Assembly: GCA_977006965.1 (NCBI GenBank)
Contig: OZ345383.1
Location: forward strand, 372,001-436,000
Origin: Phymatolithon calcareum
Lineage: Eukaryota > Rhodophyta > Florideophyceae > Hapalidiales
Length of the DNA: 64,000 bases
Reading direction: 5' to 3'
Under the pieces are notes generated by a model that was given only the letters and a program-made list of their open reading frames with translations, was not told the origin of the DNA and searched no databases. Position numbers and translations under genes: made by a program. Shown one piece after another: positions 22,919 through 34,088 of this stretch (the stretch's first letter is position 1; every line of letters begins with the position of its first letter).

Positions 22919-25351
22919 ATGGAGGCAATCACGCTTTCCTCCATTCCTCTTGCCCCAGTGTTGAAGCCAACTCTGGCGGACATGGAGGACATCGCAAGCA
23001 TCATGGAGGCAAATGCTCAACTGTTGAACAAACACGGTGCCGTTCTCATTGATCCTCCTGAAGATTGGCAACCGCCTATACTGCGCGTTAACGACGCGTT
23101 TAAGTTTTACGTCAGGCATCAAAAAATGCCATGGGTCCTTGTTTCAACGACGCAACGCGCGAAAAAAGCGGAAATCACAGAGTTTGCAGAATCCGTAAGG
23201 AAAGTTTCACTGCAGCAGTACCGTACCGACGCAATTCAGAAAGACCATCAACTTTGGCCTCTGCACAACGGCAGCCCGCCCGAGGACGTTCACTCCACAA
23301 CACCTGTGATTGCAAACGTTGAATCGAAATTCTGGCAAATGTTAGACAATGGATTGAATGGAAATGTCGTTGAATTGGTTTACGGCATCGACATCGAAAA
23401 CACAACTGATTTCGGCAAACTTGCGTTGCCTCAAGAGGCAAGGGCACGAGGTGTCTCAACTGAAATTACTCGCACATATGTTGCTGATCGGAACAATGTT
23501 ACTAAACGCAAGAGTGTGGCATTGGGGGAAGAGGCGACAATTATGACAAGCGAAAAGCAAAAACCCCTTGTTGACGACGAAAAAGGGAAAGCGCGTAGCA
23601 AAGCCAAAAACAAAGCAAAGGAAGCAACTGAAAACAAGAATCTCAACATTGAAGAAGAGCTCCTTGATTCTGGAAACGCGAACGAAATATCTGAAAGTGA
23701 ACGACAAAATTTCGATGCTGACAACCCGCAAGACAGTGTCCAAAAAATTGAAAATGGGAACGAGCACCAACCTACGGGAGAAAAAGCTGCCGTGGTGGTG
23801 ACGAAACTTGAAGCCCAACCGAGCAGACAAGTCTCTCAGACGGTTGAAGAGAATCGTTTGGAAAAGAAGGGCGAAAAACGCCGACCAAACAATGAAGGAC
23901 AGGGCGGAGAGACAGTAAGCCACATTGAGAATGTTGCACACCAGATTGTTGACCACGGCCATGGGACCAAAAGGCATGCACTGGAGACAGATATACGTGA
24001 ATCTGTAGGCGAGTTGAAGAGTCAAGCTTCCGAAGCGGATACCAAAGCACATGCTAAGGTCATTTCAAAATCGACGGTATCCGGTCATGGCGATAGAGAG
24101 GTTCCTTCTAGTTTGAAGAGATTACCTGTTCCTCCAACAAAGAAGAGAAAAGTGGAAAACAAGCCGTCCATGTCCAAGTCCAAGTCCAATTTTAAGCCAA
24201 ACATAGGCACTGGTAATGGTGAGCAAAAGCGTGAAAGCGTGGATCCGAAAAGTCACATTGGGAACATCAACCATCAAGGTGTACTTCGACATCTGCCAAT
24301 AATGCCTGGAATCAATCAACCAATGTTCTACATCGGGCATATCTTCACAAGATTCTGCTGGCACGTCGAAGATGCCTTCCTGAACTCCATGGCGTACTTG
24401 CATGACGGAAGCGCAGCCAAAGTGTGGTATTCCGTACCTCCAAACCAAGCCGAGAACTTTGAAAACTACGCTGCCGAAATGTTTGGCGATGCCGTTTGCG
24501 CCGGACGCGAATCAGCCGCAGCGCTATTGAAGTTCAAAACTGCAATGTTTCATCCACTACGACTCATGGAGCGTGGCATAACTGTTCATCGTATTGTGCA
24601 GAAACCTCGATCATTTGTCGTCACTGCTCCGAGGTCGTATCATTCAGGCTTCAATTGCGGCTTCAATATATCGGAGGCGGTGAACTTTGCGTCGCCACGT
24701 TGGTTTCCAATGGGTCGTAAGGCCGCGGAAGAACTTCGCGCTGTGGGGAAACAGTTGTTCGTTCCGCATGAACTTCTCCTGTATCGCGAGGCTCTCGCGC
24801 TTGAGGATTTTGTGCGGAGGATTGGAATTGATGCTGTTAGGGCAAATGATACTGTGATGACACATGCGGCGGTTATTGCTGATGAGCTGTTGAAGTATAT
24901 ATGTGAAGGAGAGATGGCGATTGAGAAATTCAAAAGACGATTACATTGTAAAATCGTTCTTTGGAAATCGATCAAGCATGTCGCATCCACACATGAACTG
25001 GGCCCTGAGTACGGCGCTGGTGCTGGTATTCTTTGTGACCAATGTGACTATACCTGTCACTTTTATGTCGCTATGTGTGCAAGTTGCAAAGGCAATGAGA
25101 AAGCTCGATGTCATTTGCATTTCGGACGCGTGTGCACAAAGAAGGATCACAGAATGGTCGTGGTGAGACGTCATGAACCGCACTATCTTCTGCGCTTACT
25201 TGAGACGGCGGAAAAAATCGCGGGGAAAGAGGTGTCACAAGATGAAAAGGATGACCGCCTTCGGTTGATCTGCCCCACTGACGATGCGGGACCTCCGTAT
25301 GAATTGCGACCTCGTGATTCAATTGTGGGAGGACCTCGAGATTTGCCATAA
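22919..25351 (+). CDS. KDM5/JARID1-like JmjC histone demethylase with split catalytic domain
   Basis: 810 residues. Residues 38-62 (GAVLIDPPEDWQPPI...FKFYVR) match the JmjN domain of KDM5. Residues 150-172 (VELVYGIDI...DFG) match the pre-JmjC strand of KDM5. A Lys/Glu-rich, probably disordered insert of about 270 residues (173-445) follows and carries an SV40-like nuclear signal, PTKKRKVE, at 406-413. The JmjC core resumes near 446. Fe(II)-binding residues are visible as H482-x-E484 in FCWHVED and H575 in PRSYHSGFN. A C5HC2 zinc finger (about 706-739: CDQC..C...C..C...C..H) follows. KDM5 enzymes remove methyl groups from H3K4 using 2-oxoglutarate. ARID and PHD domains usual for KDM5 are absent. 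The neighbouring kinesin is convergent, 1.2 kb away. Confidence 0.82.
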   Translation: MEAITLSSIPLAPVLKPTLADMEDIASIMEANAQLLNKHGAVLIDPPEDWQPPILRVNDAFKFYVRHQKMPWVLVSTTQRAKKAEITEFAESVRKVSLQQYRTDAIQKDHQLWPLHNGSPPEDVHSTTPVIANVESKFWQMLDNGLNGNVVELVYGIDIENTTDFGKLALPQEARARGVSTEITRTYVADRNNVTKRKSVALGEEATIMTSEKQKPLVDDEKGKARSKAKNKAKEATENKNLNIEEELLDSGNANEISESERQNFDADNPQDSVQKIENGNEHQPTGEKAAVVVTKLEAQPSRQVSQTVEENRLEKKGEKRRPNNEGQGGETVSHIENVAHQIVDHGHGTKRHALETDIRESVGELKSQASEADTKAHAKVISKSTVSGHGDREVPSSLKRLPVPPTKKRKVENKPSMSKSKSNFKPNIGTGNGEQKRESVDPKSHIGNINHQGVLRHLPIMPGINQPMFYIGHIFTRFCWHVEDAFLNSMAYLHDGSAAKVWYSVPPNQAENFENYAAEMFGDAVCAGRESAAALLKFKTAMFHPLRLMERGITVHRIVQKPRSFVVTAPRSYHSGFNCGFNISEAVNFASPRWFPMGRKAAEELRAVGKQLFVPHELLLYREALALEDFVRRIGIDAVRANDTVMTHAAVIADELLKYICEGEMAIEKFKRRLHCKIVLWKSIKHVASTHELGPEYGAGAGILCDQCDYTCHFYVAMCASCKGNEKARCHLHFGRVCTKKDHRMVVVRRHEPHYLLRLLETAEKIAGKEVSQDEKDDRLRLICPTDDAGPPYELRPRDSIVGGPRDLP

Positions 25352-26586
25352 GTTGCGACAAAATTCGACGGGCGACCAAGCTCAGTTCTGCTAAAAAGTA
25401 AGCAGATTAGAACGTAAGCAAGGTTGTGGTAAAGACAATTAGTCCCGACAAAGCCGCGTGACTAACCCAGTGAGTTGCAATACAGCCACCAGCGCCCGCG
25501 CCCCCCGTTCGTTCTACATCCATTTTTATCCATAAGTTCACGTTTGTAGTACAATTCACCGCATAGTTCTACCAGCGTTAGAAGCACGGCACACAATGCA
25601 TACACAATGCACTTAAGCAGTCCTCCAACGCTCTTAGCTCCATGCCGTCCGTCCGCGACGGGCAACATGACAGCGTGCCACGCGTTGCAGCAGACAAGAG
25701 TGAGTAGCGGAAAAAGAGGCAGAGTCAGGTCGTAGAATCAAGGTCAGCCCTTCTCATGACATTACGAAAAAATGGCAAGACCCACTTCCTCTGTACGCAT
25801 TACATCCGGGCTTCGAAAGCACCCAACATTAACGGACGGACGCAAACTCTGCTCATTCGAGAGGCCAGGGAAATGCGGATGGTGGCGACATTTTTCGCGC
25901 AGGTGACGCGGACGCCTCAAGCGGAGCGGAGGTGAACAATGCCGCACCCCGTTCATACTGCGCGCTCTGTTGACAGGGTGGCTGCGATCACTTTGGCGAT
26001 AGTTATCTGCACATCAGGCGCCCCCTATTTCAACTATTGGGACATCAATCATTGCTTCGACCGTCGTATCCAGCGCGCTTATGACGAAGGCATCGGATTT
26101 TCTTGGAGCAACAAGATACTTGTGGATCTTTGGGCGTGTTCTGCAGTCTGATCAGCGGTTGTACATTTCGGCCGCCTTACTGTCTCCTGGGCTTCAAATT
26201 CAACCGATGATTCTCATGCCAGGCTTCTTGCTCATCTTGCAATAGCCACCTTGCTAATTTCGGGCCGATGGAAACGTATGGCCTCCAAATGCAGCAGCGG
26301 GGAGCGTCGCTTCGTCGATAAAGTGGCAGCGATCATGGGAGGTTTCGCAGACGAGATCGTACAATCGAGTGACACGTGGTGAATCATATCAGATAGATAG
26401 TCACTGGAGAACAAAAATGGCGCGAATACCTCCATTCCTCACTGCATCACGACTATGTTCACCTCGTTTCGTTAACGAACGGCTTAACGTGGCTCATGAC
26501 CGTCGCTAATATCACGTTGCGCTGATACACAGCGTATTTTTATTTTGTCGTCATTTCGTTAACTCATCATGCTGCCAACGGACAGA
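25352..26586. other. intergenic stretch between convergent genes
   Basis: It lies between the 3' ends of the demethylase and kinesin genes. No coding sequence or repeat is recognised. Confidence 0.6.
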
Positions 26587-29283
26587 CTATGTGAGGTCTA
26601 TGATCTCCGCAGCACTTGTACATGGATCATTTGTCAAGCAATGAGTGTTTAACCTGAACACACAATCTTTCTGAGAGGGACTCTCTGCCAAGCCAACAAA
26701 GTGCTCCACAAGTCGCTCGAGAGCAGACACGGCATCATTCTGATTGCCCGGCGTGACAACAAAGGGGCACTTCCCACTCTCCGCTTGCACGCTCCATTTC
26801 ACGCTCTTCAAAACCTGTTCAACAACTCCCTCCACGTCCTCCCCCGTTTCGCCAGCCCCTTCAGCGCATCGCCCGCGTATCTCCTCGGCGACCGTGTGAA
26901 CGCCCATCATTGCATCGCGAAGCGACGTGGTTTTGAGACGCGCGGCCCACTTCTTCTCGCCGATTTCGTGCAACCGACGCTTTATATTCTCGACGCGCGT
27001 CGTGAGAAACTTCACTCTTTCTTCCTGCCGTCCGCGCGGTCGAAAGCCTTCCACACGCCACCCGGAGTGTGCTTGCTGTGATTGGAATCTTCGGCTCAAT
27101 TCCTTGCAGAGTGGGCGACCACGCGTTTCGCACAATTGCTCAGATAGAGCGCGGAGATCTGCGTCGGACATCGTGGCAATTGCATCCACCGTCGCCTCGA
27201 GAGGATCTCTGCGCGAGATTGCGCTGCTCGGATGTTGCGCAGTGGACGGCAATTCGGGCAACTCGTTCACAATTGACGAAGAGATTATGCTGGAATTGTT
27301 GGTGTTCCCCGCTTTGCGCACGGGGTCACTCACTTCGTCGTCCGTCCTGTCGTACGGCGGTACGCTTAATTCTTCATTAAGCTCTATGGGTTGTGGTGTG
27401 TCAAAATTTGACCTTCTCGTGTCAGTTGCGTCCTCACCCTTCCCTGGGACGGCATTCACTTCATCGCCATGCGAGGTAGTAGATGCGCTTCGTCGTTCAT
27501 TACGTCCAGGCTGCGATGCGTCAATGTCAGATCCAGCAGTGTCCTCCACCCTCCGCGGGGAATCATTCAAGCCGTCGCCGTGCCAATCGTCCGTGCTATT
27601 CTTGCACACCGAGCACTTAGAATCTGTAACTGGATTACGTTGTTGAAGATCCTGAAACTTCTTTTGAAGCTCCTGCCATTCCACATCCTTACGTACCATT
27701 TCGGCAGAAGTGGCAGCAACATCCTTCTCAAGTGCCTGAATGTTCAACTTTTGGCTGTCGACTATGCCCTGCAGTGCTACATTAGCACGTGCACAACATT
27801 CAATTTTATCCTTCTGCATCTGCATTTCCGATACATGAACGCGCTCCCTGTCGCGAAATCCCTCATTCTCAGCCATCAACCGCTTAATTTCCATCTCTGC
27901 GCGTCGCATCTTAGCGTCATCATCCACAAATTCATTCCTCTTTGCTTGATTTCTGACCTTTTTCGCCCGACTCGCGAACCGCAGCGTGCTCAGCGTTTCA
28001 TCCATATGCAATGCACTCGGCGACACAGCGCAAACGACAGCCGTGCGTGCATTGCCGCCAAGAGCGGGTTGCAGAATTCGCGTCAGTTTGGAATCGCGAT
28101 ACGGAATATGAGCCGTGCTGGCACAATCACCAGAAGACAGTTTGCTGATCACGGTTGCAAGTGCCAATAGCGATTTATTTATATGTCCGCCCTCCTTCAA
28201 TCGCATCCCGTCTGCCTTTGTCAATCCCGCCCGTTCCGACCCTGCGAGATCGACGAGATTCAGAGTGCTGCTTCGCAACACATCGTTTCTTCCATCGTCT
28301 GCATCGCGCGACTCTACGCGCAAAGAGAAGATCGTGTGCGATCTGGACGAACGTTCATTCATATTTGTCTCCCCAACCACACGTGCCATTTCCCCCATTG
28401 CGAGAATTTCCATCACCTCCTCCACCGACCCAACAGCCACCTCACGCGCGCCAAGTTGCACCCGCTTGTTTGCAACGTCCTCGTGAATGCGCAGAGGCTC
28501 CCTGCTACTATCGAGCAGGTCACGTACGACCTCGTTATATATCTCGATATAACTGGCATGCATCAGAAACTTACGATGAGGTTCCACGGCGATCGCATCA
28601 AAGACGTCAATGACGGCGCGGCGGGTGATACCGGGGTCAGCATCCGTGCCTAGCATAGTGTGAGTTTTGCCTGCGGCGGTTTGACCATACGCGAAGATGA
28701 CGCCGTTTATACCGCTGACAGCCGTGCGGACAACGGGTGCAGCAAGAGCGGCATATACCGTCGCGTTGTCCGTACCTGGTAAGAAGACATTGTCGAACGC
28801 GAAGGAGTTGCCGACGACGGCCCGATTTCCCGTCATTTGAGTCATGCATTTCGCGTCCATCAGCCATGACCCCGCTCCGCCCGGCCCGGCTGCGCGCTCG
28901 CGCTTGCTGATAGGACGAACACGCACCGCAACGCACACGCCGTCTTCCGGCCGCGCTGGGGGTTGTGCGGGGGGGATTCCTGTGGTGGGGGCAGTTGATT
29001 GTGCGGAGGCGATCGAGGGATGTAGGGATGGTGCGATCTCGCTTGGAGGTATACCTAGCAATGCCGGTGGGGGAAACGTCTTGCGGTTGAGAGGTGGCCG
29101 AGCTCGACGTCGTCGTCGAAAACCGAACGCATTGTGGCCGGTGGAAGCTCGATTGGTTATATCCCCCAGTGTCTGGCGCCATCTCGGGAGGAGGGATGGT
29201 TTCTTAACGGCGACAGCGTTGGGGTTTTCATGAACGGCGGGAGCTGCGAGTGCGCGGCGGGACGAAATGATCTCGGATGACAT
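26587..29283 (-). CDS. N-terminal-motor kinesin (kinesin-7/CENP-E-like) fused to shared unknown C-terminal domain
   Basis: 898 residues without introns. Residues 1-113 are a basic, Pro-rich extension (RRRRR at 56-60). The motor spans about 116-445: VRVRP at 121, P-loop GQTAAGKTHTM at 200-210, switch I NERSSRSH at 309-316, switch II DLAGSE at 345-350, and HIPYRDSKLTRIL. The end of the motor (TLRFASRAKKV) leads straight into a coiled coil at about 455-550. N-terminal position and motor type best fit kinesin-7, plus-end-directed motors of the spindle. Residues 550-690 are a polar linker. Residues about 695-865 are the same domain as in the CCCH proteins at 15109 and 34879 (HSGWRVEGF, WAARLKTTSLRD, CPFVVTPGNQ). 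The last residues, EIIDLT, fit a SUMO-interacting core (inference). The domain may dock a shared partner. Confidence 0.88.
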   Translation of the reverse strand: MSSEIISSRRALAAPAVHENPNAVAVKKPSLLPRWRQTLGDITNRASTGHNAFGFRRRRRARPPLNRKTFPPPALLGIPPSEIAPSLHPSIASAQSTAPTTGIPPAQPPARPEDGVCVAVRVRPISKRERAAGPGGAGSWLMDAKCMTQMTGNRAVVGNSFAFDNVFLPGTDNATVYAALAAPVVRTAVSGINGVIFAYGQTAAGKTHTMLGTDADPGITRRAVIDVFDAIAVEPHRKFLMHASYIEIYNEVVRDLLDSSREPLRIHEDVANKRVQLGAREVAVGSVEEVMEILAMGEMARVVGETNMNERSSRSHTIFSLRVESRDADDGRNDVLRSSTLNLVDLAGSERAGLTKADGMRLKEGGHINKSLLALATVISKLSSGDCASTAHIPYRDSKLTRILQPALGGNARTAVVCAVSPSALHMDETLSTLRFASRAKKVRNQAKRNEFVDDDAKMRRAEMEIKRLMAENEGFRDRERVHVSEMQMQKDKIECCARANVALQGIVDSQKLNIQALEKDVAATSAEMVRKDVEWQELQKKFQDLQQRNPVTDSKCSVCKNSTDDWHGDGLNDSPRRVEDTAGSDIDASQPGRNERRSASTTSHGDEVNAVPGKGEDATDTRRSNFDTPQPIELNEELSVPPYDRTDDEVSDPVRKAGNTNNSSIISSSIVNELPELPSTAQHPSSAISRRDPLEATVDAIATMSDADLRALSEQLCETRGRPLCKELSRRFQSQQAHSGWRVEGFRPRGRQEERVKFLTTRVENIKRRLHEIGEKKWAARLKTTSLRDAMMGVHTVAEEIRGRCAEGAGETGEDVEGVVEQVLKSVKWSVQAESGKCPFVVTPGNQNDAVSALERLVEHFVGLAESPSQKDCVFRLNTHCLTNDPCTSAAEIIDLT

Positions 29284-29421
29284 GCTGCTGCGCCTCGGAA
29301 GACTAATACTTTATGTGCCTCGGGAAGGGCTCAACGTTCCCTGTACCGACTGGAAAACGCTTGATCCCTCCAAAGTGGACGATGATGCGCGTATCGATTC
29401 ATGAATTTGAAAATTTAAATC

Positions 29422-29655
29422 TTTTCGACGGATCGGGACAACATCGTTGTCCTCTTCCATATGATTTTGAGCAACTTCATTATATGAAACACTTAAATGA
29501 AAACATAAGCGAAGGATTGTGGCGCAACGAAAAGCCTCTCAGGTGCAATGATAATGACAAAGGGAGCTTCAATTAAATCGAAATCCAATCCAATCTATTA
29601 TATGAGACAAAGTCATATGGAAGAGGACAACGATGTTGTCCGGATCCGTCGAAAA
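29422..29655. repeat. foldback element (long terminal inverted repeats)
   Basis: The left end TTTTCGACGGATC..GGGACAACATCGTTGTCC runs through CTCTTCCATATGA. It is matched in reverse complement by the right end, where TCATATGGAAGAG is followed by GGACAACGATGTTGTCC and CCGTCGAAAA. Arms are about 45-60 bp with small differences and flank about 110 bp. There is no coding capacity and no obvious target duplication, so it may be a MITE/foldback transposon or an old inverted duplication. Confidence 0.6.
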
Positions 29656-32389
29656 CCTGCACTAGTAATGTACACTAGTTTTAAGTTTTGCAGTACTGCA
29701 CAGCACCGTATTATCAAAAGGCTAAGACATCGTCGAAGAATGCAAGAATGATTTGAACATGCTGTCATGAATGTACACAAAATTCCGTTCCAGAGCACTA
29801 TTTGCGTAATTAGCGTTCGCGTTGGACGCGTTCGCAAAGCATACGGAATGGACACTACGCGCTTACGGCAATGGGGCCGAGAAAACAACGCGCATGAAGA
29901 CACGAGCGCGCTGTCGCATAGACAGCATATGAGCAGGAGAGGACTTAAGTGTGATCGGTTCTCGTTTGAAGACCCCGCGCACTTTTGTGCTGTTGGAAAA
30001 AGCGGAAAGCTCAGGTTCCACTCTTGCAGAGCGGTCGAAAGTCATTTGTTCGCCGTATCGCTGCAAGGTGTTATATAAAGGCAAGAGCAACACTCTGGTC
30101 TTCTATTTGGGAGAAGACTATCCCATTAGATTGTGGCGCTAGCACATGGAATGCGCCCCATTAGGAGAGCCAAGACCATTAAGAGCTATGGAACATACTG
30201 CACTTCAAATATAGTTGGGAGAAATAGACCCCGCAGTCCCTGTCAACCATCGCGTCAAAATCTCCGGCTCTTCTTTTCAAGGCCTGAGCAATGGAAAACT
30301 ACCTGCAGGTCGGTGCTTCCGTCTTCGACATATCCACTCTCCCAAACGGTTGGGAATCGTCAAGGCAAAAAGAACAAGAGAAGGAAGAAACTGCGTTCTA
30401 AAGCACAAATACAGCCCGTAAATTCCCACAAGGAACGAGGAGAGAGCAAAAAATAGTATTCGACTTCAACTCCAACTCTTTGGATGCAGTGTGCTATCAG
30501 TCCTTTGTTATGGCTGCGAATCCCGGTCGATTACCGAACAAAGTCGACGAATGCCAAATTCAACAGCGTCCAACCGGTAGAAAAATAGGCTCCAGAGCTC
30601 TCACCCGATGCCCAACTGGCGAATTTTTGCGCTGCTGCAAGAGCAGCGCAAATCGTACCGTTAACACGGGCCCGACAGCCGCACACGATCAGTTGTGTTA
30701 TCGGATAAATTCAAGACGGCTGACGAATATTAACGGGGGGAACTGGACCCTGAAGAAATGTTAAGAACGGAGAAGGCACTAGACTCTCTACTGTTCTACA
30801 GCGTCACCATAATTGATAATATGGAAAACGAGTCCCTGTATTCGGGACAAGGAGACATACCAGAATGATCAAGTAACGAAAAGCCGCGTCCGTACAGTCA
30901 TATTAGAAGCGCAGCTGAGGGCTTTAAATAAATAACTATTTTTAATTGCTTTCAAAAAAACGATCGATAGTGTTGCATTCTACTAGTGGTACGCGACACG
31001 GGGCGCTATGTCAAATCCGACGATCCGTGCTTCAGCGCAAGTCAGAGCATTGATTCGAGTCTATAGGAGAGTGTCTCAAAGCCAACCGACCAACACTAAA
31101 CACTGCTCGATGCGAATAGGAGTCCAACGCAATACGGCATGTCCTCTTTCTACCGCTCAGCACGCCGTATCTCTTTTGCCAATATTTCGCGGCTCCAACG
31201 CCGTAAGTCCAGTTAAGAGAATACCCGGGTACAGTGACCTCGAGAGCTAGAATGAGTTCGTTGAGGAGCGGAATAGTGTGCCGAAGGACCAGTTATGTAT
31301 CCGCGACGACCACTGCCGATTATTCTCAATCATTCAACTCGTATGCACGCTGTGGGTTGACTGTTGTGATGTGATTGGGAATGACACGCTCTTGGCCTTC
31401 AGTCACTCGACGTGATGACAGGCCGCACGTTATGGGCGGCTCTACCAGCACTACGCAGTTCTTGCCAGGTAAGTATTTTTGCCGATTTGCTTACAATTTC
31501 TATGCTTCAGAAGTTCTGACACTGGAATAGCTAGCTCACTCTGCCCTGATCCCCGAAATTGTGTAATTTGCATGAAGAAGCCATATGAGATGCTCGCTTC
31601 CGTCACCTTCAAGCAGTGTGGAAAGCGTACAACTGGCGTCTGATTTCGATGTATGGATTCTTCGGACTTGCTCTGAAGCGGGCGGGTGCTTGTGATTCTT
31701 CCGAATGATCTACATAGTGAACATGAATGAGGCACCGCGATATGCATTAATGCTCGTTACAGTGGAACAGCCCCATGTTGCAGCTTCACATTCGATGGTT
31801 GAAGAATCGTGGATCGACTTTTTGCACAACTCAATATAGAGCGATATCGGTGGTCGGTGTATCGTGCAATGATTCTGTGCCGACACAAGAAGGTCTAAGG
31901 AATTTCCGCCACTGCATGCCACACATGAATACTTCCGTGCCAATACGGTTTCTCAAATATCTGAACCTCCACGAGGGCTGAGCTCCGCTCATCTATAAAA
32001 TAGACCACATTCAAGAGAGTCCGTGACGCGAACATAGGCATTCGATGAAGTCGTCCGTACATGCGATATTATTGAGTGTAGAAGCTGAGGTCTTCGAAGG
32101 AAAATGATATCATGAGCTAAGTACCTATGAAAAGAGATTGGAACAGGAGATGGATCAAAGCAAGGGATAAGAATACCTCATGTACTGTGCATCGGTTTTC
32201 TCAATATGATATTCCCTGATCTATTCCGGCGATCATGCGGCTTCCGAAAATAAGACATCGTCAATTGGCAGTAAAGTGAGAATTTGGGAGTTTTCCCGCA
32301 TTGAGTACTACTCTTGTAGAAGACAAATTTGGAGCTATAGTGCTAAGCCTCATGAATACTGTTGAGAATAGGTCTACGTCTCCGTCTCT

Positions 32390-32790
32390 TTGGGCCTCGT
32401 TTGTATTAACTCTCCTATAAAGCTGTGAATCATGGACGCTAACAGAACCAGTGCGGAAGAAACTCAAGTTAACAGGTGCTAAGATGCTATCGAGAATAAC
32501 GGAGAGACCAATAGCCGACGAAGCCAGGACACGCATCATTGACGTGGTTATGCGGGCCAGAAACCTACGATGGAACTAACTTGGACATATTCTTAGAATG
32601 GGCGAGCGCCGCCTGGTCCGCCAGGTGCTTCTACACTGAGTCAGACCAAAGCCAGAACCAATCTTTGGTGATGTACATCGACGAGACGTGAAAGCCGGAG
32701 TCAAAATCTCTAACGATAGCATTGAATGGAAGAAACTTAGGCACTCGAATCGCTGCTAGCCCCATTAGGGGAAAAGGCAAAATGAATGAA
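32390..32790 (+). mobile_element. decayed RTE/CR1-like LINE 3' fragment
   Basis: On the plus strand one frame reads CESWTLTEPVRKKL, then LSRITERPIADEARTR, then a LGHILRMGERRLVRQVL segment. This is the typical C-terminal part after the reverse transcriptase in RTE-like LINE proteins. In-frame stops interrupt it (after RNLRWN and after QVLLH), so it is dead. The copy ends in AAAATGAATGAATGAA near 32783-32797, a short tandem tail as many RTE elements have. Confidence 0.6.
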
Positions 32791-34027
32791 TGAATTGTTG
32801 AGAATTACATTTCAATACATCTGCTGACCTGACCTGTGAGGAGACCAAGACTACCAAAAAAGCACCAGAGTAACTAGTTTAGTTCACCACAAGCTTCTAC
32901 GATGGCATGGAATAAAAAAACAAAGGCATGAGAGCTGTGAGGCCGAGCTGCTGGTGTGGACTCTCAGCTTTTCCTCGATCCTTCCACGATGGGGTTTTTC
33001 CGCTACGGCTGCAACAGTGGAGCTATGTCCGGAATGGATAGATTTGAGCATTTTAAGTTAAAAAAGTGTTGTCTACTCAAGGCGTTTAATGAAACCCACA
33101 ATATCATAGATCCCGATAGATTGCCGGACCTGGGCCCGAACTGTTGAAACAATCCACAAAAATACGGTAGCGGAGGGCAATGCGGAAAGGGCTCAGACTT
33201 GCACAGAGGGCCAGTGTGCGCAAGCAACCGAGGGATAGTGTAGTGCGCATATCAATGATATATTTCCGTCCTTTGGTTCACGACCGGGCGCCGTTAACGA
33301 AACGTAGATTAATTCTCGTATCCATGCTGCTGAACCCTGAATCGTCAGTAGATATTACAGGCTGAGAAAGCAAGAAAAAGCAGTATTATTTCATGCCATG
33401 TGTGTTTCGTACGAGGTTTTCCATCGCATACGTTGCCTTCCTCCCTTTCGACCTCAAGGAGTGCGTGCAGCCTCTGAAAAACACGTGAAAAAACCGTGAT
33501 GACTGTAAGGTTCTACGCCCCTTCTCTACGTACAGTCGCCAGCCTGAATCAAGGCTTCTCACGAGCGTACGACCGACGGCCTTGCGTCGCCGACGCTAGG
33601 CCAAGGCGCGTCGTAATCCGCCAGGATGCCGCCTTTTGCACGCGAGATGTAGTACGGGCACTCGCAAAGCCCCGTGAGGTGCAGCAGCGTCTCAGGGATT
33701 TGTGCATGCTGTTGTACAAACGAGTTGCACAGATGCAGTGGCAGACGAATACGAAGCGATGACGGAATAGGGATTTTGACCGCGCGCTTCGAACTGCGAG
33801 TTTACGTGGACGAGGCCGCAATGCACCAATTGGGAGCACGATAGTTGACGGGTGGCTCCGTTGCGGTGGTCGAGAGTGTTGAATGTAAGGAGTGATGCGT
33901 CGATGCCAGGAGTGTCGTTTGGACAGTGTGCGCAGGGCAGAGCAGTGCAGTCTGATTTGCAAAGAAGGGAATTTACTGGCGGGGAGGCTGCCGCGCATGT
34001 TCCCTTCGTCGAGGGTCGCCGAATAGT

Positions 34028-34088
34028 ACCGTCCCGCAAGAAACGACCAACCATCATGATGATGGTTGGTCGTTTCTTGCGGGACGGT
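34028..34088. repeat. 61-bp perfect palindrome (30-bp arms, 1-nt centre)
   Basis: The arms ACCGTCCCGCAAGAAAC... and ...GTTTCTTGCGGGACGGT are exact reverse complements around a single G at 34058. Identity ends sharply on both sides. The region has no supported gene. Confidence 0.85.
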
